64,000 nt of DNA from an uncultured Collinsella sp. (GCA_900542165.1 UQMM01000007.1:18024-82023); one strand, 5' to 3'. Positions 9,383 to 17,753 are shown, counted from the stretch's first letter. Numbers and translations: made by a program. Notes: generated from the letters alone by a model not told the origin.

Positions 9383-9714
9383 GTGTCGGGGAAAGGATCA
9401 GATATATGAGGCTTGTCGTCTTCTTTGATTTGCCCGTCGATGCTCCTGCACAGAGAAAAGACTATCGAGTATTCCGTAAGTTTCTTCTTAAAGATGGCTA
9501 TCTTATGCTCCAGGAGTCCGTGTATGCAAAGCTTGTTGTTAATGATGGGGCGGCGGGAAGCGCGGTGCAAAGACTCAGGAAGCATCGTCCGCCGTCCGGC
9601 CTCGTGCAGGTCCTTCGCGTGACTGAGTCTCAGTTTTCGACCATGGAGTACATAACGGGCAGTCGTGAGACCCATGAGGAGATAGATACGATGGAGGAGC
9701 TTCTGGTTTTATGA
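9379..9714 (+). CDS. cas2: CRISPR-associated Cas2
   Basis: 111 aa. Cas2 is the dimeric scaffold of the Cas1-Cas2 integration complex. The ferredoxin-like start is clear: MRLVVFFDLPVDAPAQRKDY, where the first beta strand ends in the conserved Asp, followed by the helix FRKFLLKDGYLMLQESVYAK. About nine residues precede the core (MSVGERIRY); an internal ATG before RLVVFF could be an alternative start. It overlaps cas1 and csn2 by four bases each (ATGA junctions), implying translational coupling. Confidence 0.97.
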   Translation: MSVGERIRYMRLVVFFDLPVDAPAQRKDYRVFRKFLLKDGYLMLQESVYAKLVVNDGAAGSAVQRLRKHRPPSGLVQVLRVTESQFSTMEYITGSRETHEEIDTMEELLVL

Positions 9715-10391
9715 GGCTCGTATTTGCGGGACTTGAAAACTCGCTGGAGCTAACAGCAGGGGAGACATCGGTTTTGCAAGTCGAGAACTCAGCTCTGTTC
9801 GCGCGGATCGTAGCTTCTTTGCAAAACGAATTGGGGCGTCAGGCGATGGAGCCCTATTCCCTTTGGAAAGACGATGAGGAGATTAAGCCCAGCAGCGCTC
9901 TGATGATGGTTCCTGATGCACTGAATCTCCCATGGGATGACCGTGCGTTTATGGCCGCAATCACCAAAAAAGTTGAGCGCGAGTTTCTAGAAGACGAAGA
10001 TTTGCGTATGCAGGTGGAACAGGCAGAACGTGCAATAAAAGTGCGTTTAGGCGGATTGAACCTTGGCTTTAATGCCGATTTGGGGTTTGGTTTAGAATGG
10101 GATTTGAAGCGCTACCTCAAGTTTTTAGGATTTGGCGCAGCGCCTCAAGAAGACAAATCGTTCCTTGATAATCTGCTGAATTTTCTTTCATTTGCTCTTG
10201 ACGCTGGCTGCAGAAAGACAATCGTGTTTGTAAATCTCAAAACTTTTTTGACGGAAAATGAGCTGCAAATGCTCTATGACCACGTGTTTTTCCTTAAATT
10301 GAGCCTGCTGCTCCTAGAGAATAAAAAAGATACCATGTCTTACGGACACGAACATAAACTAATGGTTGACCTGCAGTTTTTAGAGCATTGA
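9711..10391 (+). CDS. csn2: CRISPR adaptation protein Csn2 (type II-A)
   Basis: 226 aa, typical Csn2 length. Csn2 forms a toroidal tetramer that slides on DNA ends and is needed for spacer acquisition in II-A systems. The N-terminus MRLVFAGLENSLELTAGETSVLQVEN matches the family pattern, and the middle region (VPDALNLPWDDRAF...KVERE) and the C-terminal helices (KKDTMSYGHEHKLMVDLQFLEH) fit short Csn2. Its presence classifies this locus as II-A. It is the last cas gene; the array leader begins right after its stop. Confidence 0.93.
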   Translation: MRLVFAGLENSLELTAGETSVLQVENSALFARIVASLQNELGRQAMEPYSLWKDDEEIKPSSALMMVPDALNLPWDDRAFMAAITKKVEREFLEDEDLRMQVEQAERAIKVRLGGLNLGFNADLGFGLEWDLKRYLKFLGFGAAPQEDKSFLDNLLNFLSFALDAGCRKTIVFVNLKTFLTENELQMLYDHVFFLKLSLLLLENKKDTMSYGHEHKLMVDLQFLEH

Positions 10392-10446
10392 AAGAACTGA
10401 CCGGTTAGATTGAACGTCTCGTTGCAGTAGGGAATTTGCTCCAATG
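10392..10446 (+). promoter_or_regulatory. CRISPR leader
   Basis: 55 bases between the csn2 stop and the first repeat. Leader polarity is supported because degenerate repeats occur only near the far end of the array. Bases 10400-10413 (accggttagattga) are complementary to tcgatctaactggt of the repeat, with two positions that would be G-U pairs in RNA. The 3' end of the leader, next to repeat 1, is the expected integration site for new spacers. Confidence 0.65.
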
Positions 10447-11863
10447 GTTTTGGAGCAGTGTCGATCTAACTGGTAATCAAACGCAACCGTGCGCGCGTTG
10501 CCGCCCTTCTCGTTTTGGAGCAGTGTCGATCTAACTGGTAATCAAACCTTTGACACTCTAATACCGGCGTATTCCGGTTTTGGAGCAGTGTCGATCTAAC
10601 TGGTAATCAAACGCAAGTACCACCAAAACGCCGGGCTGGTCGTTTTGGAGCAGTGTCGATCTAACTGGTAATCAAACTCGGGAAGAAACTCAGTTAGGGG
10701 TGAATGGTTTTGGAGCAGTGTCGATCTAACTGGTAATCAAACGAGCTCCATGACATCGGTGAACAACTTGGGGTTTTGGAGCAGTGTCGATCTAACTGGT
10801 AATCAAACAATGGTAGACATTCCACGCTAGCCGCACTTGTTTTGGAGCAGTGTCGATCTAACTGGTAATCAAACCAGTAATCGGAGAACATAAAAAAGCA
10901 GATGTTTTGGAGCAGTGTCGATCTAACTGGTAATCAAACCGTGCCGTCGGACGCCGTGGCCTTCGTGTAGTTTTGGAGCAGTGTCAATCTAACTGGTAAT
11001 CAAACTTCGAGACGATGTAGCACTCACCGTCCTCGGTTTTGGAGCAGTGTCGATCTAACTGGTAATCAAACGGCGGCATCACACCTCAAGTTCGACATCG
11101 AGTTTTGGAGCAGTGTCGATCTAACTGGTAATCAAACTGAGTGGAGCTTGTACTTGATGTACGGGTCGTTTTGGAGCAGTGTCGATCTAACTGGTAATCA
11201 AACGCTGGAATTGCACCCCGAGCAGGGTTACGAGTTTTGGAGCAGTGTCGATCTAACTGGTAATCAAACTTACAGACGATGTAATCACCTATAACGTTCA
11301 GTTTTGGAGCAGTGTCGATCTAACTGGTAATCAAACATTCGGTCGAGGAAAAGGAGGACAAATGAAGTTTTGGAGCAGTGTCGATCTAACTGGTAATCAA
11401 ACACGCATACTCCGACGCATACGCAGGGAGGGCGTTTTGGAGCAGTGTCGATCTAACTGGTAATCAAACCGACGAGAAGGCTCATGCACTTGCCGAGCGG
11501 TTTTGGAGCAGTGTCGATCTAACTGGTAATCAAACGGTCAGGGTCAGCTTGTCGAGCTTCGCTAGTTTTGGAGCAGTGTCGATCTAACTGGTAATCAAAC
11601 CCACGAGGGCGAGATGCAATCCTGTATCGAGTTTTGGAGCAGTGTCGATCTAACTGGTAATCAAACGACGCCCGCGAGTGTCGAGGCGTACCCGGGGTTT
11701 TGGAGCAGCGTCGATCTAACTGGTAACCAAACCACTTGCCGAGCGCAAGTCTGAGATAGCAGTTTTGGAGCAGTGTCGATCTAGCTGGTAATCAAACGAT
11801 GAACATGCCCGTACTCGATTAGGAGGAGTTTTGGAGCAGTGTCGATCTAACTGGTAATCAAAC
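10447..11863 (+). CRISPR. Type II-A CRISPR array, 22 repeats and 21 spacers
   Basis: 36-base repeats begin gttttggagcagtgtcgatc and end taactggtaatcaaac. I counted 22 copies, starting at 10447, 10512, 10577, 10642, 10707, 10773, 10839, 10904, 10970, 11036, 11102, 11168, 11234, 11301, 11367, 11434, 11500, 11565, 11631, 11697, 11762 and 11828. Spacers are 29-31 bases. Variants: repeat 9 has gtgtcaatct; repeats 20 and 21 have point changes (cagcgtc/ggtaacc; ctagctgg), marking the old end. The repeat matches the tracrRNA anti-repeat, and the GTTTTGGAGC start fixes the crRNA strand as plus. Spacers 16 and 20 overlap in sequence by 13 bases; spacers 9 and 13 share AGACGATGTA at the same offset; spacer 14 contains a ribosome site plus ATG and spacer 21 a stop codon plus GGAGGA, both phage-gene-boundary-like. 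Confidence 0.99.
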
Positions 11864-12081
11864 TTTCGCGCCGTCGAAAATGTCGCAATTATAGTTTTCC
11901 CATATGATGCCATGGCTCCTTTTGTGTTCGTGCGCGGCAGCGATAGCGGCGACGCATCATCCTGTTTCCTTTTTATCGAGGCCCTTCTTAGGATGATGAC
12001 CGTTCGGTAATCAAGCTTTGCTGTTGGGAAATGATCGTATTGCGGCAATGTGGTGCGGAAAAAGCTTCGTCGAGGCGGCGA

Positions 12082-12107
12082 CAAAATCCTCTAGTCAGAG
12101 GATTTTG
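12082..12107. repeat. Perfect 11-bp hairpin in the gap after the CRISPR array
   Basis: caaaatcctct (12082-12092) pairs with agaggattttg (12097-12107) around agtc. It lies 10 bases beyond the stop of the minus-strand small gene and may end its transcript, although no clear T run follows. The rest of the 11864-12117 gap holds only a weak 9-bp inverted pair, catcatcct (11955-11963) and aggatgatg (11990-11998). Confidence 0.6.
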
Positions 12108-12117
12108 TTGCCGCGAC

Positions 12118-12336
12118 TCATAGCTGATTTGCGTCCTCGATTATCTCGCGAAGCCTCGGCATGTACTCGTCCGTGATGCTCTTGAAATCGAGGCTCAATT
12201 TGAAGTTGAGCGTTCCCGGTTTCGGAGTCGGAAGGGCGTCGAGCCTTTCGCACATCTCGTCGAACAGCGCGTTGTATTCATCGGCTTGCTCCTGGGTGAC
12301 GTCATATTCTCTTCCTTGAATAATTGGCGTAGCCAT
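12118..12336 (-). CDS. Small acidic helical protein, function unknown
   Basis: 72 aa, beginning MATPIIQGREYDVTQEQADE. It is acidic and predicted mostly helical, with no cysteines, signal peptide or membrane segment. The composition (coherent hydrophobic spacing, GC-rich third positions) looks coding, but the ribosome site (GGGTAG, about eight bases upstream) is weak. It sits between the CRISPR array and an ADP-ribosylglycohydrolase gene on the same strand, 190 bases downstream of the latter. I do not recognise the family; an antitoxin-like or phage-derived small protein is possible but unproven. Confidence 0.5.
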   Translation of the reverse strand: MATPIIQGREYDVTQEQADEYNALFDEMCERLDALPTPKPGTLNFKLSLDFKSITDEYMPRLREIIEDANQL

Positions 12337-12527
12337 TTATCACTACCCATTCTGTGATGCGCGGTCAATGCTCGTCTCGGTGCGACACTTACCGTTGAGT
12401 CTGAGATGAATACCCCTGCAAGGCCGAAGGATGCAGGGTGCAGGTCAAGGGAGATGACTGGTATTGGGGGCATTTTCTGTCGCCTAATTCTTCTTCATGT
12501 GTGGGCTCGCGTGTTTTGTGCTGCACC

Positions 12528-13316
12528 CTAAAACAGACACCGCTCAATCAGTTCCCTGCCACGCAGGGCGTCTATCCACTCCCGTGGAATTGCATCGATA
12601 CCGTAGGCCGTGCCGGCGAGGGCCCCTGCGACGGCTGCGGTGGTGTCGGTGTCGTCGCCCAGGTTGACGGCGGCAAGCACGCAATCATCGTAGCTGTTAG
12701 TGTTGACGAAGCACCAAGTGGCTGCCTTAAGCGTGTCGCGCACGAAGCCGCCGGATCTGATTTCGTGCTCGGGTGCATCTTTCAGACAGAGTGTCCATTC
12801 GGGGAGCGCGCCGTCCATCTCGGACCTCAACAGTTCGATGAACTTGACACATGACTCGGTCGATGTTCTATGAGCGTGGGTGATTGCAGAGACCTCACGG
12901 ATCTCTTTGTCTGTTGCATCGGCAAACGCCAGGGGTGCGATGCGCATGAGCGAGCCGTTGCCGTTGTCGCGCTCGCCGGAGCCACCCTTGCCGGAGCGAA
13001 GGGCGCGGGCGGTCGTTCCTCCGTAGTCGAAGACGCCATCAATCGTGTACTCGTCGTTGGCGATCCAGCTCACGAATTTGTCGCGCATGTCCTCGGTGTC
13101 AATGCGGCCGAGCTCTCTGATGGAGTCGCAGGTGGCGAGCGTCATAGATGTGTCGTCGCTCCAGGTGCCGGCGGGCTGCTCGTGCGTGCCGTAGCCGATC
13201 ATGTCGGTGCATTCGAACGTGCCACGAGGTCTGAACTCGTAGGGAACGCCCAGCGCGTCACCGACGGCAAGCCCATAGATGCAGTCGCGCAGTGTTGTTT
13301 TCGGTCTGTGTGTCAT
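12528..13316 (-). CDS. ADP-ribosylglycohydrolase family protein
   Basis: 262 aa. The family (DraG/ARH type) removes ADP-ribose from proteins or nucleic acid using two magnesium ions. Metal-binding motifs are present in order: GLAVGDALGVPYE at the N-terminus, TWSDDTSM at 51-58, NGSLMRIAPLA in the middle, and GDDTDTTAAVAGALAG near residue 220-235. The length is normal and all acidic ligands are in place, so it should be active. The start has GAGGAG about eight bases upstream. It lies on the minus strand downstream of a PDDEXK nuclease-like gene with about 60 bases between them; co-transcription is possible. The substrate is unknown. Family members act in nitrogenase control, macro-domain pathways and phage-host conflict. 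Confidence 0.93.
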   Translation of the reverse strand: MTHRPKTTLRDCIYGLAVGDALGVPYEFRPRGTFECTDMIGYGTHEQPAGTWSDDTSMTLATCDSIRELGRIDTEDMRDKFVSWIANDEYTIDGVFDYGGTTARALRSGKGGSGERDNGNGSLMRIAPLAFADATDKEIREVSAITHAHRTSTESCVKFIELLRSEMDGALPEWTLCLKDAPEHEIRSGGFVRDTLKAATWCFVNTNSYDDCVLAAVNLGDDTDTTAAVAGALAGTAYGIDAIPREWIDALRGRELIERCLF

Positions 13317-13379
13317 GGAAAGCTCCTCTTTTCCCGGGTGATGTGGAGCGCCGTCGGGGGTATCGGTCGCAACGTGCTG

Positions 13380-14432
13380 CTATCCGTGCACTTCGCCATT
13401 AGTCGCTTCGTTGATGGCGCGGTACTCGGCACTCAGCTCGCGCGCCAGCTCTTCCTTGCTTGGAAGATACGGCAGGTATTTGGCGGCAAACACTTGGTCG
13501 TTGTCTTCGGGCAGCGTGTACTCGACGATTGAATCGCTTTTGTCCGCGCAGAGCACGATGCCTATGGGCGGATTGTCGCCTTCGTTCATGAGCTCACGCG
13601 TGTAGTAGTTCACATACATTTGCATCTGGCCCAGGTCCTGATGCGTAAGGTCATCGGTCTTAAGGTCGATGAGCACGAAGCAGCGCATCAGATAGTTGTA
13701 AAACACCAGGTCAATATAGAAATGGCGCCCATCAAAGGTGATGCGCTTTTGGCGCGCCTCGAAAGCGAAGCCACGGCCAAGCTCCAGCAGAAACTTCTGA
13801 AGATGCGTGATGAGCGCCTGCTCTAGATCGCTCTCGCGAAACGCAGTGTCGTCCGAGAAACCTAAAAACTCCAGCACATATGGGTCGCGGATGATATCCT
13901 CGGGGCGACGAGCCGGGACGCTCTTTTGGATTTCTTGGGTGACAGCCTCCTTGTCTTTGCTGGCAAGTAGGCGCTCGCGGAACATGGTGTTGATCTGGCG
14001 TTCGAGCTGGCGCGTGCTCCAGCGAGAGTCGGCGCATTCGTTCATGTACCAGGTGCGAGCTTCGGGGTCAGGAATGCGTATTAACCTGCGGTAATGTGTC
14101 CAGCTCAATTCGGGACGCAGTGAGTCCCGAATTGGAAATGCAAGATAGAACTGACGCATTTTGCGCAGCTCTCTTGCTTCAAAACCTTTACCAAAATCCT
14201 TGGTAAGTCTGATTGCGAGGGCCTTGAGCAGCGCCTCTCCATACTTGGCGCGCTCCTCTCCGCCCTGCTCATCAACTATGCTCTTGCCGATCTCCCAATA
14301 CGCCTCAACCATCGCAAAGTTAACGGCGGTATAGGCCTTGTCGCGAGCGGCGTTGAGAATCGAGGAAACCTGCTTGTAAAAACCTTCGGGCACGATTGCC
14401 GATTCTCCACGGTTTACCAGTTCGCCCATCAC
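13380..14432 (-). CDS. PDDEXK nuclease-like protein of the YhcG/DUF1016 family
   Basis: 350 aa. The N-terminal DUF1016 domain (residues about 20-160) contains the typical YWEIGKSIVDEQ, YGEALLKALAIRL and RQFYLAFP segments. The C-terminal half carries a PDDEXK fold: GRGFAFEARQKRI, DGRHFYIDLVFYN (catalytic Asp) and CFVLIDLKTDD (the D/E-x-K position), then Q. YhcG proteins are widespread and often sit near restriction or defence genes, but their activity is not settled. The start is GTG at 14432 or the ATG at 14429 just behind it; AGAGGA and GTGGGG lie upstream. Its neighbours are the ADP-ribosylglycohydrolase and, beyond that, the CRISPR array. Confidence 0.9.
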   Translation of the reverse strand: MMGELVNRGESAIVPEGFYKQVSSILNAARDKAYTAVNFAMVEAYWEIGKSIVDEQGGEERAKYGEALLKALAIRLTKDFGKGFEARELRKMRQFYLAFPIRDSLRPELSWTHYRRLIRIPDPEARTWYMNECADSRWSTRQLERQINTMFRERLLASKDKEAVTQEIQKSVPARRPEDIIRDPYVLEFLGFSDDTAFRESDLEQALITHLQKFLLELGRGFAFEARQKRITFDGRHFYIDLVFYNYLMRCFVLIDLKTDDLTHQDLGQMQMYVNYYTRELMNEGDNPPIGIVLCADKSDSIVEYTLPEDNDQVFAAKYLPYLPSKEELARELSAEYRAINEATNGEVHG

Positions 14433-14597
14433 TGTCGCCCCACTTTCCTCTTGTGGAATGCATCTTTATCGCATCTAGTTTAAAGCCTCGCGCGGACACG
14501 AATTGCTGTGCTGTCTGGCACCTTCGCATGGGAGCCTTGCGGTGACTAAAATGTGGCAATAGAGACAGTTTTAGCGAACCCCACGGGAGTGACGCGT

Positions 14598-14867
14598 ATG
14601 GACAACAACACGCTGCTGTTCCAGGACAAAGGTTCGGGTAGGTTTAAAGACGTCAAGATCTACCCCAATCGTATCGAGGTGCTCAGGAAGGGCACTTTCG
14701 GCGGCAAGCACACCGAGATTGTCTATCTTAAGGACATTACGGGGGTCAACAGGATCAAGGGCCGCGATGTTTTTCTGCGTAACAGGCTGTTGACTGCTTG
14801 TGTTTTTAGCCTGAGCAGCCGTGCGAAGGCCCAGGAGTTTGTTAACGCGCTGAACATGGTGATGTAG
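14598..14867 (+). CDS. Small PH-like domain protein
   Basis: 89 aa from the ATG at 14598 (GGGAGTG about seven bases upstream); a longer start at 14553 has no ribosome site. The sequence alternates short beta strands (NTLLFQDKGSGRFKDVKIYP, RIEVLRKGTFG, TEIVYLKDITGVNRI, VFSLSS) and ends in an amphipathic helix (RAKAQEFVNALNMV). This is the layout of bacterial PH-like domains, which usually bind membranes or partner proteins. No signal peptide or membrane segment is visible. It is a single gene, convergent with the PI-PLC-type gene downstream. Confidence 0.7.
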   Translation: MDNNTLLFQDKGSGRFKDVKIYPNRIEVLRKGTFGGKHTEIVYLKDITGVNRIKGRDVFLRNRLLTACVFSLSSRAKAQEFVNALNMVM

Positions 14868-14895
14868 CCTATGGCGGCGTTTGGGCCAAGGTAAA

Positions 14896-14928
14896 AATCG
14901 GGGGCACAGAACGGTGTCCTGCGCCCCC
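14896..14928 (-). terminator. Terminator of the minus-strand PI-PLC-type gene
   Basis: gggggc plus cag (14900-14909) pair with ctg plus gccccc (14919-14927). On the minus strand the hairpin is followed by GATTTTTA. It may also slow plus-strand transcription from the PH-like gene. Confidence 0.65.
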
Positions 14929-14961
14929 CATTGAGTCGATGTGTCTAAAAGGCCGGCTTGC

Positions 14962-17448
14962 CTATTCGCTACCGTCCCCAGCGTTTTCGCGGTCGTTGGC
15001 AAGCATTGCCGCGCCGGCGACCGTTGTCGCTACGGCGGCGGCAGCGAGCCCGGCGGCAATGCCGGAGCCGTCGCCCGTGTCGGCGAGTTTTCCGCCCGAG
15101 TTCTTGCCCTTGTTGCCCTTACCGTTCTTATCAGCGCTGCCTGCGTTGGAACCCGTGCCACCGTCGGTGCCGGTGCCGCCTGCACTGCTCGAGGCCGCTA
15201 CGGTAAAGCTCGCGGCTCCGTCATTAGCAAGCTTGTAGTTTTGCGCCGCGTCGCCCAAAAGACCGTTCGCGCGCACCCAGTACGTTCCCGCGGTAAATGC
15301 CTCGCCCTCGACCATTGCCGTGCCCGGAGCGCCGTCCGCGTCGTGCACAAACTCGAGCTGAGCCGTGCAGGCATCGTTTTCGAGTTTGCCCTCGAGCAGC
15401 GCCGCGACCTTTGTGCGCACATCCTCGCCGGCCTTAAGGCCTTCGAGTCCCTCAAAATGGGGCGTCAGCGCGCGTGGATCGATATCGATGGGCACAGAGC
15501 CCTGCAGCCCCGTAACGGTCTCGTTGCCCAAGGCGTCGACATCCACGTATTCGATGGTAAACGCATGGCCCGAAGCCGCCACGTTGAGTACGTTGCTGCT
15601 GTCGACAAGGCGGAAATGGCCCTCGCCAACGGTCTTGCCATCCTGGAGCGAGGCATCGCTCAGCGAGTCGCCGTACGTCATGCGCATGCGGGTCGGGAGG
15701 CAGCACGAAGCCGACTGCGTGTGCTTCGTATCGTAATTGTAATTGCGCTGATAGATGCTCCGGGCCAGCGCCGCATCAACAAAGTCGGATGCGATGATGC
15801 CAATGTGCTTGAGGTAATCTGACTTTGTATCCTCGGTGCCGCTGGGATTGATGTACGGGCTCTTGTACAGATGCTCGTTGACTACTCGTGCCGAGGTAAA
15901 AGGATTGCCTCCGTGCGACAAGCCCGTGCAGCTGGTGTAGTTGATAGACCAGCAACGCTCCTGGACTTGCACCTCGGCCCCGGCATCGTCCACGACGTCC
16001 ACCTTGTTGCACGTGCGCCCGGTCGTTTCCTTCAGCGCATTATCGACCCAGCTGAGCTTGTCGGTTCCCGTGAGTTTGTACTTGTCCTGGGCATATACCT
16101 TGGTGCAATAGGGCTCTTCATTGCCCGTTTCCCCTATGGCTTCAAATCCCCGCGCGTCTTGGACGAGACACATCGACTGCCCGGAATGCGCCTTGATCTT
16201 GTCATCCCATTGGGTGAGGTCGAGGCCCCACGTGTGGCCGCTTACGCTGTTGCCGGCAAGCCCAAATCGACGCAGCAGGACGATCTTTCCGCGCACCTCG
16301 CCCAGCGTGGGGACGTGGCTCGACGTGTAGAACAGGTTGGGGTTATCGGCCATAACCTTGGCGAAGGCCGTCGTTATGCTTTCGTCGGTAGCCTCATCGT
16401 TGCCGCGCGATGCGAGCATGATGAGCGCTTCTGACGGGTTTTCGTTCAAAAACGTTTTGAAGTACCCGATGACATCGGAGAGATGCAGATAGTTCCCGTC
16501 TTTTTTGAGTAGGTAGAAAATCCCGTGGTCGATGCCGGGGTCATCGCCCTTTCCGAGCCGGATATCAAAATAGCGAATGCCTTCGAGCAACTGCGTGGGA
16601 ATGTAATCCTGCTGGCATTTTACTTGCGAGGATTGGGGCTCAGTGTCGTTGTCCACGCTGCAGGTGCCCGAATCGTGCGTACCCGGGATGCTCAGCTCGT
16701 CGAGGAACTTGTTGTCGTCGACGTATTTCATCCAACATGGTCCGTCGACGTAGCTGCTGTACGTGATCCAGTCGAGGCTGCTAACCGTGGCATCGTTCTT
16801 TTTCATGTCGTAACCGATAAGTTCGAGCTCCCACGGAATGCTCTTACTCTTATGGCAGATCTTATTGTTGTCCTGGTCTTTGCCGTTCGATTCTATTGCC
16901 AGGTACTTAATGTCTTTTTTCTCGGTTTCTTTCTCGACCGTGCGGTCTCGGATGATGTAGGTTCCGTTTGATTGACGCTCGAACGCAAAAGCGCGGCTGG
17001 GCTTGTTGTCATACTCGCCGCCCCATACGTGGATGACCTTTCCATCTTTGTCCGAGTCGTCGTCGACCGACCAAATGCTGTAGCCTGTCTTTTTATGCTC
17101 TTCGAAATTGAGCAAGGTGCGGATGGCGTACCAGTTTGTATCGTCATTCTTGGTCGTTACGTTCTCAAGGATGAGCTTGCTGGACGTGCCGTCGTTAAAC
17201 AGGTGACAGACGTTGCCGCGAACGTTGCCGTCTTGGTTGACGCTCGCGGTGCGAAAATAGCCCGCGGGGCGAAGGCGAATGACGAAATTGTGGAGGCTGT
17301 CCGACGGTGCGGGTGTGTTGTCTGCAAATGCCGCTCGCAGGGGAATGCCCGGCGCTGCGGTTTCGGGCAGGCTTGCAAGTGGTGACAACGCCGCAAGCCC
17401 TAGGCCCAGCGTAAACGCTCGGCGGCTGATGGCATGGTGTTCGGTCAT
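14962..17448 (-). CDS. Secreted PI-PLC X-domain surface protein with sortase-type anchor
   Basis: 828 aa. The N-terminus has a twin-arginine-type signal (SRRAFTLGLGLAAL). Residues about 50-230 form a beta-rich region with ricin-like features (IHVWGGEYDNKPSRAFAFER...YIIRD...KYLAI). The catalytic PI-PLC X domain follows: ELSIPGTHDSGTCS gives the first catalytic His, and RYFDIRLGKGDDPGIDHGIFY the second with its Arg/Asp partners; ALIMLASRGNDE continues the barrel. C-terminal beta domains precede a Gly/Ser/Lys linker and KLADTGDGSG, then a hydrophobic stretch and a short charged tail. LADTG resembles the LAxTG signal of class E sortases. Bacterial PI-PLCs cleave phosphatidylinositol or GPI anchors; the substrate here is unknown. 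GGAGAA lies seven bases upstream of the ATG. Confidence 0.88.
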   Translation of the reverse strand: MTEHHAISRRAFTLGLGLAALSPLASLPETAAPGIPLRAAFADNTPAPSDSLHNFVIRLRPAGYFRTASVNQDGNVRGNVCHLFNDGTSSKLILENVTTKNDDTNWYAIRTLLNFEEHKKTGYSIWSVDDDSDKDGKVIHVWGGEYDNKPSRAFAFERQSNGTYIIRDRTVEKETEKKDIKYLAIESNGKDQDNNKICHKSKSIPWELELIGYDMKKNDATVSSLDWITYSSYVDGPCWMKYVDDNKFLDELSIPGTHDSGTCSVDNDTEPQSSQVKCQQDYIPTQLLEGIRYFDIRLGKGDDPGIDHGIFYLLKKDGNYLHLSDVIGYFKTFLNENPSEALIMLASRGNDEATDESITTAFAKVMADNPNLFYTSSHVPTLGEVRGKIVLLRRFGLAGNSVSGHTWGLDLTQWDDKIKAHSGQSMCLVQDARGFEAIGETGNEEPYCTKVYAQDKYKLTGTDKLSWVDNALKETTGRTCNKVDVVDDAGAEVQVQERCWSINYTSCTGLSHGGNPFTSARVVNEHLYKSPYINPSGTEDTKSDYLKHIGIIASDFVDAALARSIYQRNYNYDTKHTQSASCCLPTRMRMTYGDSLSDASLQDGKTVGEGHFRLVDSSNVLNVAASGHAFTIEYVDVDALGNETVTGLQGSVPIDIDPRALTPHFEGLEGLKAGEDVRTKVAALLEGKLENDACTAQLEFVHDADGAPGTAMVEGEAFTAGTYWVRANGLLGDAAQNYKLANDGAASFTVAASSSAGGTGTDGGTGSNAGSADKNGKGNKGKNSGGKLADTGDGSGIAAGLAAAAVATTVAGAAMLANDRENAGDGSE

Positions 17449-17655
17449 AACTTCTCCATTCGCAGAGTGCGGTTATGCGATAGTTTTGGTCACTATACTG
17501 CCCAGATGTTTAAAGATGCTGGTTTAATTGTCTGCGCGGCGCAATAAATCGGTGGGCGGACGTGTTGGGGTGTTTGTCGTTTTCGTACTGTTGCCACATT
17601 TGGGGCGGTTCCGGCGTCCGGCATCCTCGCGTTCGTCGGCTACAGGCATAAGAAA

Positions 17656-17681
17656 GGGAGGGTCGGTTTACCGGCCCTCCC
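17656..17681 (-). terminator. Terminator downstream of lipoprotein 1
   Basis: gggagggtcgg (17656-17666) pairs with ccggccctccc (17671-17681); on the minus strand the stem is followed by TTTCTTA. Confidence 0.7.
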
Positions 17682-17753
17682 TGGGTACGAAGCGCTGGGG
17701 TACCGTCGCTTGTTTGCACTGCGACCGTGTTTCCCGTTGCGCTCGCCAGTCGC

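Noticed and set aside
8501..10391. Classification of the locus as type II-C
   Set aside because: A fourth gene with Csn2 features follows cas2, which makes it II-A; the 1396-aa Cas9 also fits.
10694..10891. Minus-strand ORF with repeated FDYQLDRHCSKT peptides
   Set aside because: It is translation of the CRISPR repeats and spacers; the peptide periodicity equals the repeat-spacer unit.
12010..12022. cggtaatcaagc in the gap after the array as a relic repeat
   Set aside because: Only the last 12 bases resemble the repeat end, and nothing upstream fits; likely chance.
11716..12084. Minus-strand 122-aa ORF at the array end
   Set aside because: Also made of CRISPR repeat translation plus non-coding flank, with no ribosome site.
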